From the NCBI RefSeq assembly GCF_016734815.1, contig NZ_JAERQF010000001.1:1-64000 (forward strand): a stretch of DNA of 64,000 bases, in the 5' to 3' direction. The position numbers and the translations under genes are program-made. Positions 42,569 through 51,161 of this stretch are shown in pieces; positions within the stretch are counted from its first letter, which is position 1; each line of letters begins with the position of its first letter. Source of the DNA: Hymenobacter rubidus (GTDB lineage Bacteria > Bacteroidota > Bacteroidia > Cytophagales > Hymenobacteraceae). The notes below the pieces were generated by a model. The model did not search any database. It was not told the origin of the DNA and saw only the letters and a program-made list of their open reading frames with translations.

Positions 42569-43051
42569 ATGACATCTCCCATCCATTTCCGCGCGCAGCT
42601 GGAGCCGGGCGGCCCCAGCTTCATGCCCACGCAAATAATTGTGGTGCCGGCCGAAGTGCTGGCCGCGCTGGGTAGCAAGACCAAGCGGGTTATTGTCACC
42701 ATTCACGGGCAGGAACTGCGGCTGGGCCTGTTGCCGCTGGAAGGCGGCGGGCGCTACCTCATGGTGAACAAGGACGTGTGCCGGGCCGTGGGCATTGAAC
42801 TGGGCCAGTGGCTGGACGTGGCCATTGCGCCCGACCCCAACCCCGACCACGTGGACCTCCCCACCGAGCTGGCCGAAGCCTTAGCCGCCTGGCCCGAAGC
42901 CGAAGCGGCATTCAACCGCTACAGCGGCTCGCACCGCCGCGCCATGGCCCGGCTGGTGGCCGAGGCCAAACAAACAGAAACCCGCGCCCGCCGCGCCGTG
43001 ACTCTCACGGAACGACTGGCGCGGGGCCTGCACCCGTTTCGGGGCGACTGA
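42569..43051 (+). CDS. DUF1905/YdeI-type protein
   Basis: A 160-residue cytosolic protein with two parts. The N-terminal DUF1905 beta-barrel (about 1-92) has FRAQLEPGGPSFMPTQIIVVPAE, then TIHGQELRLGLLPLEGGGRYLMVNKDVC. The C-terminal YdeI/OmpD-associated helical part (about 97-155) has DLPTELAEALAAWPEAEAAFNRYSGSHRR and TRARRAVTLTERLARG. Members are common in Bacteroidota; the exact function is unknown, though bacteriocin-protection-like annotations exist for related proteins. It begins 12 bp beyond the palindromic repeat. Confidence 0.9.
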   Translation: MTSPIHFRAQLEPGGPSFMPTQIIVVPAEVLAALGSKTKRVIVTIHGQELRLGLLPLEGGGRYLMVNKDVCRAVGIELGQWLDVAIAPDPNPDHVDLPTELAEALAAWPEAEAAFNRYSGSHRRAMARLVAEAKQTETRARRAVTLTERLARGLHPFRGD

Positions 43052-43084
43052 ACAGTAGTGACCGAAATTAGTCGGCAAAAACCA

Positions 43085-43130
43085 AACCAGCACGTCATGT
43101 CTCGGTTGCGCTCGACACGGCGTGCTGGTT
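43085..43130. terminator. Hairpin between convergent genes
   Basis: AACCAGCACG (43085-43094) pairs with CGTGCTGGTT (43121-43130). It lies in the 98-bp gap between the convergent DUF1905 and DUF2141 genes. It has no long T-run, so terminator function is likely from position but not certain. Confidence 0.5.
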
Positions 43131-43149
43131 GAACCAGGACTGTATTACG

Positions 43150-43596
43150 CTAATCCTTCAGCACAATGCTGACAACTTTGCCCGGGCCGTCGACCATGAA
43201 TTTGCATTCGTCGAAACCAGGCGCGGCCACGGTGGGGCGCACGTTGTTGGAAAAGGCATAGGGCTCGGTGGGGATGCCGAGGAAGTTCTTGTCGATTTTG
43301 TCGTTGTTGTTCAGGTCCTGCGTGATGGCCACGGCCCACTCGCCCTTCGGCAAATCCACGGGCAGTGTAAACTCGCTCTTACCGGCCGGCTTCACTGCTT
43401 TGGAAAAAGCCCATTTGCCGCTTTTCAAAAAGCCCTCGCGGGTGTTGTAGAAATACAGCCGCACGGCGGCAGTAGTGGATACCAACGACGAAACCACCAC
43501 GGTAACGGAGGAGGTTTCGACGGGCGGCGCGGCCGGCGTAGCGGCTTTCAGCACAGTACCGGCAAACAGCAGCGCGCAAAACGACAACAAGGTCAT
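43150..43596 (-). CDS. Secreted DUF2141 protein
   Basis: A 148-residue exported protein from the ATG at 43594-43596 (signal peptide MTLLSFCALLFAGTVLKA). DUF2141 traits are RLYFYNTREGFLK, KGEWAVAITQDLNNNDKIDKNFLGIPTEPYAFSNN and GPGKVVSIVLKD. The fold is an Ig-like beta-sandwich with a calcium-like acidic loop (DLNNNDKID). The function is unknown; members are common in Bacteroidota. It is convergent with the YdeI-like gene. Confidence 0.92.
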   Translation of the reverse strand: MTLLSFCALLFAGTVLKAATPAAPPVETSSVTVVVSSLVSTTAAVRLYFYNTREGFLKSGKWAFSKAVKPAGKSEFTLPVDLPKGEWAVAITQDLNNNDKIDKNFLGIPTEPYAFSNNVRPTVAAPGFDECKFMVDGPGKVVSIVLKD

Positions 43597-43850
43597 AAGC
43601 AAAGTTGATAAGGACACAGTGAATATTGGAAGGTAGGCCACCAACGCCCACCTTTACGCAAAGAGTTCGAAAACAACTGGTTTTGACAGTAATTATGCCT
43701 TTGGAGCCTTGCTTTCGCGGGGCCGGAGCTCGGGCAATGCAAAGCTACCGGCTCCGGCTGCTGCAGCGGCCAACCGGCGCCGCCGCGGCCCATACGGAGC
43801 GGCCGTTTTTCTCGTTATCATTGCATCGCTCTCCTTCAAATCACTTCCCG

Positions 43851-44306
43851 ATGATGCCCTTCCGTATCCTGTCCCTGGCCGTGCTGGCTACGCTGCTGCT
43901 GGCCGGCTGTGAGAAAGAGGACACGGCCGCCCCGGCCGCCGCCACCCTGCTCGAAACCCGCTGGATGCTGGCCCGCATCGACAACTTTCCGGTGGAGGCC
44001 TCCAGCTACTCCGAAACCCGCAGGTCCTACCTCGAATTTGTGGACCTTGGCCAGTGCACCGTGGGCCTGGGGCCGTGCAATAATTTCAGTGGCCGCTTCA
44101 GTCTCGGCAGCAGCAACAACCAGCAGCTAAGCATCTCACCGCAGATTCCGACCCGTGCCACCTGCCCCGTGCAGCCCCTCGAAAACCAGTACCTCGCCAA
44201 CCTGGCTCTTACCCAACGCTACGCCCTCGAAGGCGACGAGCTGCGACTGTACGATGCCACCACGGCCGCCCCGCGCCTAGTTTTCCGGCGGGCGGCAGCG
44301 CAGTAG
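43851..44306 (+). CDS. META/HslJ-like lipoprotein
   Basis: A 151-residue predicted lipoprotein from the ATG at 43851. The signal peptide ends in LLAGC (Cys20), and the mature part is a META/HslJ-like domain: LLETRWMLARIDNFPV, SYLEFVDLGQCTVGLGPCNNFSGRF, TRATCPVQPLENQYLANLALTQRYALEGDELRLYD. The CNNFSG stretch is the family marker. A longer upstream frame is rejected because it has no signal-like start. The role is unknown; META proteins are linked to stress or antibiotic tolerance in other bacteria. The molybdate transporter follows 129 bp later on the same strand. Confidence 0.9.
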   Translation: MMPFRILSLAVLATLLLAGCEKEDTAAPAAATLLETRWMLARIDNFPVEASSYSETRRSYLEFVDLGQCTVGLGPCNNFSGRFSLGSSNNQQLSISPQIPTRATCPVQPLENQYLANLALTQRYALEGDELRLYDATTAAPRLVFRRAAAQ

Positions 44307-44435
44307 CCCCGCGCAAGCCGCACCCAGAACGGGCCGGAACCGGCACATCGCCGCACCAGCACCCGCCAAACAATTCGGCATTGGCCAGGATTTGGCGAAG
44401 CAGTGGCTCTGCCAAACGCGTTTCCTTTGTTCTTG

Positions 44436-45635
44436 ATGCAGCCTTCTACACTTTTCCAAACCAAACCCCACCCGGCCCCGGTTCGCCCGCCCATTCGGTT
44501 CGACCGCAACGAACTCGCCGGCGCCTTTGGCGACCTGGGCACTGACTTGCCGCTCCTGATTGGCGTCATGGCGGCCTCGGGCATCGATAGTGCTTCCGTA
44601 CTGATTCTGTTTGGACTGATGCAGGTATTCACCGGGCTGTGGTACCGCATGCCCATGCCCGTGCAGCCGCTCAAGGCCTTCGCGGCGCTGGTTATTGCCC
44701 AGAAGATTCCCGGGCGCGTCATTTTTGGGGGTGGGCTGGCCATTGGCGTCAGCATGTTTTTTCTGTCGGTAACCGGGCTGATTGATGCGCTGGCGCGGCT
44801 GGTACCCAAGGCCGTGGTGCGCGGCATTCAGTTTGGGCTGGCCCTGCAGCTGGCCACCCTGGCCCTCACCAAGTACGTGGGGGCCGACGGGGCGGCGGGC
44901 TATGCGCTGGCCGCAGCGGCCTTCACCGTGACGGTCGTGCTGTTTGGCAACCGGCGCTGGCCGGCGGCGCTCATCGTCATTGCCCTGGGCGTGGCTTATG
45001 CGCTGGTGTTCAAGCTCGATTTGGCTACCGCCCAAAAGGCCGCGGGCCTGCGCTTGCCCTCTTGGCACCTGCCGCAGTCGGCCGACATTCTCACCGGGGC
45101 CGTGCTGCTGGCGCTGCCCCAGATTCCGCTGTCGCTGGGCAACTCCATTCTGGCTACCAAGCAGGTAGCGCAGGATTTATTTCCCGAGCGGGAGCCGCTC
45201 ACCATCCGCAAAATCAGCTTCACGTATGCGCTGATGAACCTGGCAAATCCCTTTTTCGGGGGCTTTCCGGTGTGCCACGGCTCGGGCGGCATGGTGGGGC
45301 ACCATGCGTTTGGGGCACGCACGGGCGGCTCGGTGGTCATCTACGGTGGCCTGTTCCTAGTCATGGGCCTGTTTTTCAGTCAGGGCTTTGCCGATGTGGT
45401 ACAGATTTTCCCGCTGCCGGTGCTGGGTGTGTTGCTGCTGTTTGAAGCCTTGTCCCTGGCCACACTGCTGCGCGACGTAAGCGGCAGCCGCGCCGATTTG
45501 CTGGTGGCGCTGCTGGTGGGGCTGCTTTGCGCGGGGCTGCCCTACGGCTACCTGGTGGGCTTAATCGTGGGCACGGCCATTTACTACGCCATGCAGCGCG
45601 GCTGGGTGGGGCTGGGCAAGCAAACGCACATCTAA
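44436..45635 (+). CDS. MOT1-type molybdate transporter (SulP-related)
   Basis: A 399-residue polytopic inner-membrane protein with about ten or more hydrophobic segments, of the MOT1/YchM-like branch that takes up molybdate or sulfate. Two mirrored motifs of this branch are seen: NELAGAFGDLGTDLPLLIG with MPVQPLKAFAALVIA in the first half, and LPQIPLSLGNSILATKQVAQ with GGFPVCHGSGGMVGHHAFGARTGG in the second. It lacks a STAS domain. The Moco genes 7 kb downstream make molybdate the likely substrate. No ModABC system is in the window. The start at 44436 is preferred over an upstream GTG at 44403. Confidence 0.9.
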   Translation: MQPSTLFQTKPHPAPVRPPIRFDRNELAGAFGDLGTDLPLLIGVMAASGIDSASVLILFGLMQVFTGLWYRMPMPVQPLKAFAALVIAQKIPGRVIFGGGLAIGVSMFFLSVTGLIDALARLVPKAVVRGIQFGLALQLATLALTKYVGADGAAGYALAAAAFTVTVVLFGNRRWPAALIVIALGVAYALVFKLDLATAQKAAGLRLPSWHLPQSADILTGAVLLALPQIPLSLGNSILATKQVAQDLFPEREPLTIRKISFTYALMNLANPFFGGFPVCHGSGGMVGHHAFGARTGGSVVIYGGLFLVMGLFFSQGFADVVQIFPLPVLGVLLLFEALSLATLLRDVSGSRADLLVALLVGLLCAGLPYGYLVGLIVGTAIYYAMQRGWVGLGKQTHI

Positions 45636-45650
45636 GCTGGGAGACGTGTT

Positions 45651-46442
45651 TTAAAACAGTCCCCGAATCCAGCCCCCATCGACCGGAATGGACGTGCCGG
45701 TGATGTAGCTGGCCCGCTCCGAGCACAGAAACGCCGCCAGCGCCGCAAACTCCCGGGGTTCGCCCAGCCGGCGCATCGGAATCTGGCTTTCCCAGCGGGC
45801 GGTGGCGTCGGCGGCCGAGATGCCTTCTTTGGCGGCCGTGGCATCGGCCAGGCCCACCACCCGTTCGGTGCGGGTGTAGCCGGGCAGAATGTTATTCACA
45901 GTGATGCCCTGGGCGGCCACTTCCGTGGCCAGCGTGCGGGCCATGCCCGTTACGGCAGCGCGCAGGCTGTTGGAGAGCATCAGGTTTTCTACCGGCTGTT
46001 TGACCGAGATGGACGTGATATTCAAAATACGGCCCCAGCCGCGCGCTTTCATGCCCGGTAGCACGGCGCGCGTCAATTCCACCACGCTGGTCAGGAGCAG
46101 CTGCGTGGCGGCTTGCCACTGCTCGGCGCTCAGCGTGTCGAAGGTGCCGGCGGGCGGGCCGCCGGCGTTGGTTACCAAGATATCGATGCGCCCGAAGCGC
46201 GCCATTGCGGCTTGCACCACGCGGGCCACGTCGGCGGGGTTGGCCACGTCGGCCGCCAACGCGAGCACGGGCACGCCGTGGGCGGTTTCGAGGGCGGCGC
46301 GGGCTTCTTGCAGGGCTTCATCGCCACGGGAGCAGATGATGAGTGACGCGCCTTCAGCGGCCAGCTCTTCGGCCACGGCGCGGCCCAGGCCCTTGCTGGC
46401 GGCAGCTATCAGTGCTATTTTTCCTTTCAGTCCGAGGTCCAT
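45651..46442 (-). CDS. SDR-family oxidoreductase lacking the usual Tyr-Lys pair
   Basis: A 263-residue short-chain dehydrogenase/reductase-like protein. The NAD(P) site reads IALIAAASKGLGRAVAEELA (a G-x-x-x-G-x-G variant as AASKGLG), with LVTNAGGPPAG later. The catalytic Ser lies in NITSISVKQP, but the canonical Tyr-x-x-x-Lys is replaced by Ser-Asn-Ser-Leu-Arg in NLMLSNSLRAAVTGMA. The end is SYITGTSIPVDGGWIRGLF. This matches a known atypical FabG-like subgroup, so activity may differ from normal SDRs. It starts 4 bp after the cupin gene, so the two are co-transcribed. Confidence 0.9.
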   Translation of the reverse strand: MDLGLKGKIALIAAASKGLGRAVAEELAAEGASLIICSRGDEALQEARAALETAHGVPVLALAADVANPADVARVVQAAMARFGRIDILVTNAGGPPAGTFDTLSAEQWQAATQLLLTSVVELTRAVLPGMKARGWGRILNITSISVKQPVENLMLSNSLRAAVTGMARTLATEVAAQGITVNNILPGYTRTERVVGLADATAAKEGISAADATARWESQIPMRRLGEPREFAALAAFLCSERASYITGTSIPVDGGWIRGLF

Positions 46443-46446
46443 AGCG

Positions 46447-46827
46447 TTATTTCTGACGCAGATAGTCGTCGGATTTATCGAGCCAGTCCTGACGCGGCGG
46501 GCTGAAAATGTCCACGTCGAGCGTGTCCTCAATGGCTTCGGCCTTGTGCGGTACGTTGCCCGGAATGTGCAGCACCTCGCCCACGCCTACCACAATGGGC
46601 TCGGCATCTTCGGAGCCAATCCAGAAGCGCAGGGCCCCTTCCAAGATGTAGGTAATCTGCTCGTTTTCGTGCTGGTGCAGGGGCACGATGCAGCCTTTTT
46701 TAAGGTAGACGTGGGCCAGCATCATTTTGTCGCCGGTGATGAGGCGGCGCGAGAGTTGGTCAGTCACCTGCTCTTTGGGCATGGCGTCCCAGGTGTATTT
46801 GGTGGCGGTTTGAGGGTTGTCGGGCAT
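46447..46827 (-). CDS. Cupin-domain protein
   Basis: A 126-residue single-domain cupin. The metal-binding motif 1 reads PLHQHENEQITYILEG and motif 2 VLHIPGNVPHKAEA, giving the three His and one Glu expected for a metal site. It is small and soluble, so it is probably a sugar- or acid-binding enzyme or sensor. Directly upstream of and coupled with the SDR gene, it may act on the same substrate (isomerase plus dehydrogenase), which is inference. Confidence 0.92.
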   Translation of the reverse strand: MPDNPQTATKYTWDAMPKEQVTDQLSRRLITGDKMMLAHVYLKKGCIVPLHQHENEQITYILEGALRFWIGSEDAEPIVVGVGEVLHIPGNVPHKAEAIEDTLDVDIFSPPRQDWLDKSDDYLRQK

Positions 46828-46873
46828 ATGGTTTGGGAATGGAAAAGAAAGGAAGACGGAATTGAAGCAAAAA

Positions 46874-46989
46874 GAACGTCATGCTGAGCGGAGGCGCAGC
46901 CGCAGTCGAAGCCTCTCTACCGCGTAACTAACCTAAATGTTGGAATTACTGCTGCGGTAGAGATGCTTCGACAAGCTCAGCATGACGTT
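46874..46989. repeat. Long palindromic repeat, CGAAGCATC family (copy 5, with insertion)
   Basis: The 116-bp element opens GAACGTCATGCTGAGCGGAG and closes with GCTCAGCATGACGTTT. The left arm carries an extra GGCGCAGCC block that the right arm lacks. It lies between the start of the cupin gene and the end of the MFS gene, both minus strand. Confidence 0.85.
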
Positions 46990-47032
46990 TTAATTGCTTC
47001 CAACTTTCCTTCTTCCCTCTTTCCCTAACGCC

Positions 47033-48193
47033 CTACACCCGCACCCGGCTCGCCACCGCCGACACGCACAGCCCCATAAATGCAATGAGGGCAAACGACA
47101 CGCGCAGGCTGGTAGCGCCGGCCACCATGCCGATGATGGGCGGCCCCAGCAGGAATCCGAAGAAGCCGATGGTGGACACCGACGCCAGCGCCATGCCCGC
47201 CGACATGTGCGTGGATTTGCCGGCCGCGCTGTACACCAGCGGTACCACCGCCGACGTGCCGAAGCCCACCAACAAAAAGCCCAGCAGCGCTGTGGGCAGC
47301 GTGGGCAGCAGCACCGCAATGCTCAGCCCCGTGGCCGTGAGCAGCCCACAAAGCTGAATCACGCGCCTGGGCCCCAGACGTTCGGCCAGCCAATCGGCCC
47401 CGAAGCGGCCCAGCGCCATGGTGCTCATAAAGGCCGTGTAGCCCGCCCCCACCCAGTCCTTATCGGCCTGAATAACTTTCTTGAAATACACGCCGCTCCA
47501 GTCGAACATGGCGCCTTCGCAAATGAGCGCGCAGAAGGCAATGGCACCCAAGCCTAGCAGCTCCTTATCGGGTTTCACAAAAATGGGCTGGTCGGGGTCG
47601 ACGCCGCTGTCTTCGCGCACGGTGTAGCCGGCGCTCACCGCCAGCCCGGCCAGAATGAAGGCCGCAATGAACACGAAATGCACGCCCGGCGCAATGGCAT
47701 GTCCAATCATGAACGAGCCCACAGCCGCCGCCACAAAGCCCGCCAAACTCCACAGCCCGTGAAACGAAGCCATAATGGGCTTGTGTTTATACAGCCGCTC
47801 CACACCTACGGCCTGGGTATTCACCGAAATATTGGTCAGGTTGCCGCCCACGCCAAACAGCACCAGGCAGGGCAGCAGCTGGTAGAGGTTGCTGGCCCAG
47901 CCCAGGCCCAGCAACGCCGTGGCGTAGAGCACCACGCTCCACAGCACCACTTTGCGGCTGCCCTCCTTGGCCACCAGCCAGCCGGCCAGCGGCAGCGAGA
48001 GCAGTTGCCCCAGCGGAATGGTGAGCAGTACGCCGCCCAGCCCGGCCTCCGAAATGCCCATGCGCTGTTGCACGCTCGGAATCCGCGAGGCCCAGGAGGC
48101 AAAGCACAGGCCTAACAAAAAGAACAACGCCCCCACCGCGACACGGTGGGTTTTGCGGGAAATATAGTCGGGAGAAGAAGCCAATGAAATCAT
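47033..48193 (-). CDS. MFS transporter (YbjJ-like)
   Basis: A 386-residue major facilitator with about twelve membrane segments, from the ATG at 48191-48193. It starts near SRKTHRVAVGALFFLLGLCFASWASRIP, has LGQLLSLPLAGWLVAKEGSRK as the conserved loop 2-3 motif, a mid loop rich in acidic residues, and LAERLGPRRV in the second half. This resembles the YbjJ/FucP-like group of fucose or drug transporters; the substrate is unknown. The upstream region has an AT-rich palindrome that could be an operator. Confidence 0.9.
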   Translation of the reverse strand: MISLASSPDYISRKTHRVAVGALFFLLGLCFASWASRIPSVQQRMGISEAGLGGVLLTIPLGQLLSLPLAGWLVAKEGSRKVVLWSVVLYATALLGLGWASNLYQLLPCLVLFGVGGNLTNISVNTQAVGVERLYKHKPIMASFHGLWSLAGFVAAAVGSFMIGHAIAPGVHFVFIAAFILAGLAVSAGYTVREDSGVDPDQPIFVKPDKELLGLGAIAFCALICEGAMFDWSGVYFKKVIQADKDWVGAGYTAFMSTMALGRFGADWLAERLGPRRVIQLCGLLTATGLSIAVLLPTLPTALLGFLLVGFGTSAVVPLVYSAAGKSTHMSAGMALASVSTIGFFGFLLGPPIIGMVAGATSLRVSFALIAFMGLCVSAVASRVRV

Positions 48194-48323
48194 GCGGTAA
48201 CTGCGCTGGGCTGAGCCAAAAGTAAGCTCTAGCAACGCCCGCCCGCCGCCAGAAGTTGCCTTTGAACGCAATTAACTTGTTCATTTCCAGCAAACGTTTC
48301 CGAGCGGCGAATAGAAAAAACTA

Positions 48324-48340
48324 TAACTATTAAATAGTTA
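48324..48340. promoter_or_regulatory. AT-rich perfect palindrome, possible operator
   Basis: TAACTATTAAATAGTTA is a perfect 8-bp inverted repeat around one central A. It lies about 130 bp upstream of the MFS gene and 47 bp after the histidine kinase gene, in an AT-rich stretch of otherwise GC-rich DNA. A regulator site is possible; nothing identifies the protein. Confidence 0.3.
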
Positions 48341-48386
48341 AAATCAATTACTTATCATCTATCTAATAAGACTACCTACGAATGGC

Positions 48387-50909
48387 CTAGACCGCCGTAT
48401 CGAGCCTAATCTGGGTCACGACTTCGCGCAGCAGCAGCACGATGGAATCGACCAGCGGTTGCAGGGTTTTGGGCTGGAATGCGCCCTGCCATTCATCCAA
48501 GGCCTCTACGGGGGGCAGGAGCTGGTGGGCCCGCAGGTGCGTGAGGTTGGGCCGCAGGGTGTGCGCGGCGGTTTTGAGCAAGGCGATGTCGCCGGTTTGC
48601 ATGCCCAGGTTCAGGCCCTGGATGGCCTCGTCGCAGCTTTCCACAAAGGTGGCCAGCATAAAGGCCACAAAATCGGCGTCGCCCTGGCCCACTTTCAGAA
48701 GCTCATCCACTGCATAGAGCCGGTCTACGGCGTCGGCTAGGGGCGCGGCGGGTGCCAGTAGGAATTCGGCCCCGGCCAGTGCTTCGGCGGCAACCGGGGC
48801 CGCTTGTTCTGCCTCGGCTGGGTACTCCGCCAGCGCCCACTCGCCCACGGTTTTCAGAAGCTGGTCTTCCTTGAAGGGCTTGGTGAGGTAGCCGTTCATG
48901 CCAGCGGCCAGGCATTTTTCCCGCTCTCCGTTGATGGCGTTGGCCGTGAGGGCCACAATGGGCGTGGTCAGGCCCAATTGCTGGCGCAGCAGGGCCGTGG
49001 CCGCATACCCGTCCATCACCGGCATCTGAATGTCCATCAAAATCAGGTCGAAGCGCTGGTGCTGGGCCAGTTCCACGGCTTCGGCGCCGTGCTCGGCTTC
49101 GGTCACCTGCACCTGGGCCTGGCTGAGAAAGGTTTTGGCAATCTGGCGGTTGAAGCGGTTGTCTTCGACCAGCAGCACCTGCTTGTTGCGAAGGTTGTCG
49201 CGCACGGGGCTATCGGGCGGCAGCACTTCCTTGGGCGCCAGGTCGAGGGCGGTGCCCACCGGCAGGCGCAGGGCAAATTGCATGGTGGTGCCCTTGTTTT
49301 TCTCGCTTTCCAGCTGCACGTCGCTGCCCATCAGCTTCAGCAGGTTGCGGCTGATGCTCAGGCCCAGGCCCGTACCGCCAAACTTGCGCGTCACCGACGA
49401 ATCTTCCTGGCTGAACTCGTTGAAGATGTTCTTCACGAATTCTGGCTCAATGCCCACCCCGGTATCGACCACCCGGAACACGATTTCGCCGCTCCCGGCC
49501 TCGTCGGCCACAAAATCGCAGGTAATGGCCACACTGCCGGTTTCGGTGAACTTGATGGCGTTGCCGGCCAGGTTCAGCAGCACCTGCCGGATGCGGTAGG
49601 GGTCGCCGATGAGCACGCGGGGCACGTCCGGGGCCACCCGCGTCACCAGGCTCAGGCCTTTTTCCACGGCTTTGTAGTGCAGGGTCTGCTCGATTTCGGC
49701 CAGCAGATGCACCGGCACAAACCCCAGGTGCTCCAGCGACATCTTGCCGGCTTCCAGCTTCGATAAATCCAGAATGTCGTTGATGATGACCAGCAAATGT
49801 TCGGCCGACGTGGTGATGGCCTGCCGGTAGCTGTCCTGGTCGGGCGCCAGGGCTGTCTTGGCCAGCAGCTGGCTCATGCCCAGAATGGCGTTCATCGGCG
49901 TCCGGATTTCGTGGCTCATGTTGGCCAGGAAAATCTCGCGGGCCCGCATCGCCGACTCGGCCGCCAACTTGGCGTGGCGTAGGGCCTGCTCGGTCACCAC
50001 CCGCTCGGTGATGTCGAGGCTGTAAGCCACAATGATGTGCAGCGAGCCGTCGGCGTTGAACACCGGTTGCAGGCAGCGGAACTGGTGGCGCGTACCCTCG
50101 GGCCGCAGGAAGCTTTCTTCAAACGTCACCAACCGCCGCTCGCGCACGGCTTGGTTCAGGCGTGCTTCGCGCTCCTGGGCCAGCGACAGCGGGTGGCCGT
50201 ACTGGGTGCAGTAGTCGAAGTTTGTTTTCCCAATCACCCACTCGCGGGCATCCGGATTGGTGATGCCGCTGGCATTCACAAACAGGTACCGATGCTGCGC
50301 ATCGAACACGGCAATATCGCAGGGAATATGATTGAGGGTGAAGTCGTAAAATTCACGCTGCTCCACCAGCTTCTGCTCAGCCAACTGGCGCTCGGTCACA
50401 TCGGTGCCGGTGCCCACCACCATGCACAGCGTGCCATCGGCCGCAAATACCGGCACGTAATACCGGCGCAGGTGCCGCGGCCCGTCGGCGTGGTTCAGGG
50501 TTTCTTCCCAGGTGGTTTCGGTGCGCGTCTCGATGGCGTTTGCCAGCCGTCGCTCGCGGTTGGCAGCTAGTTCGGCCGGCAGCTGTCGGTGGGCACAGTA
50601 CTCCGCGTTGGTTTTGCCGATAACCCACTGCCGCAGCTCGGGGTTGCTGAATGCTTTCGCGTTCACGGCCTTAAAGCGGTGCTCCGCGTCAAACACAGCC
50701 ACATCTACCTTCAAATGGTCGAGCACAGCTTGATAAAATTCCTGCTGCTCGGTCAGGCGGTGTTCGGCTTGGTGCAGGGCCGCCCGGGTTTCGGCCAGCG
50801 CCCGCCGCAGCTCCGCCAATTCTTCTTCCGGGCCACGAGAATCGTCAGAAGACGTTGACGGCACGTCCGAAGATTCTACCGAAGAAATAAAACCGTATAA
50901 ATCAGCCAT
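48387..50909 (-). CDS. PAS-PAS hybrid sensor histidine kinase with receiver and HPt domains
   Basis: An 840-residue soluble hybrid kinase; no membrane segment is present, so the signal is sensed inside the cell. A coiled coil (about 24-60) leads to two PAS domains (about 60-180 and 190-310), whose [16 protein letters not shown] and [16 protein letters not shown] starts are near-duplicates. Then come HisKA with the phospho-His333 in [12 protein letters not shown], HATPase_c (N box, GTGLGLSIS), a receiver with Asp626 in LILMDIQMP, and a C-terminal HPt domain with His783 in AAHTLRPN. The full relay is therefore on one chain, except for the output regulator, which is not adjacent. Start ATG 50909. 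Confidence 0.94.
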   Translation of the reverse strand: MADLYGFISSVESSDVPSTSSDDSRGPEEELAELRRALAETRAALHQAEHRLTEQQEFYQAVLDHLKVDVAVFDAEHRFKAVNAKAFSNPELRQWVIGKTNAEYCAHRQLPAELAANRERRLANAIETRTETTWEETLNHADGPRHLRRYYVPVFAADGTLCMVVGTGTDVTERQLAEQKLVEQREFYDFTLNHIPCDIAVFDAQHRYLFVNASGITNPDAREWVIGKTNFDYCTQYGHPLSLAQEREARLNQAVRERRLVTFEESFLRPEGTRHQFRCLQPVFNADGSLHIIVAYSLDITERVVTEQALRHAKLAAESAMRAREIFLANMSHEIRTPMNAILGMSQLLAKTALAPDQDSYRQAITTSAEHLLVIINDILDLSKLEAGKMSLEHLGFVPVHLLAEIEQTLHYKAVEKGLSLVTRVAPDVPRVLIGDPYRIRQVLLNLAGNAIKFTETGSVAITCDFVADEAGSGEIVFRVVDTGVGIEPEFVKNIFNEFSQEDSSVTRKFGGTGLGLSISRNLLKLMGSDVQLESEKNKGTTMQFALRLPVGTALDLAPKEVLPPDSPVRDNLRNKQVLLVEDNRFNRQIAKTFLSQAQVQVTEAEHGAEAVELAQHQRFDLILMDIQMPVMDGYAATALLRQQLGLTTPIVALTANAINGEREKCLAAGMNGYLTKPFKEDQLLKTVGEWALAEYPAEAEQAAPVAAEALAGAEFLLAPAAPLADAVDRLYAVDELLKVGQGDADFVAFMLATFVESCDEAIQGLNLGMQTGDIALLKTAAHTLRPNLTHLRAHQLLPPVEALDEWQGAFQPKTLQPLVDSIVLLLREVVTQIRLDTAV

Positions 50910-50940
50910 ATAATGCATCCTCACGCTTAGGTATAAGTAA

Positions 50941-50948
50941 CAAATATA
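50941..50948 (-). promoter_or_regulatory. Putative -7 promoter box (TATATTTG)
   Basis: On the minus strand this is an exact TAnnTTTG match about 32 nt before the histidine kinase start, in an AT-rich 150-bp stretch. A TTG lies only 6 nt upstream, too close for -33. Confidence 0.45.
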
Positions 50949-51161
50949 CACTAGCAACTTGTCTTAATACATTAAGTATCTTGCCATTAAAGCATTTATA
51001 GCATGACTTATTCGATAAAGATTAGAACTTATTATTGCTGGCTGAAGCAGGAAGCCCCTTAAGCTCAAGCTTGCAACGACGCATCAACCTTTGCTTAACA
51101 GAGGGCCAGAATAGCTGCCCGCCGGTAAGGTAAAGCCTAAACCCGGGCCATCAATCCGGCG

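Noticed and set aside
36475..46989. CRISPR array or insertion sequence as explanation for the recurring palindromes
   Set aside because: The copies are kilobases apart with no regular spacers, and no transposase or Cas gene is present; REP/MITE-like elements fit better.
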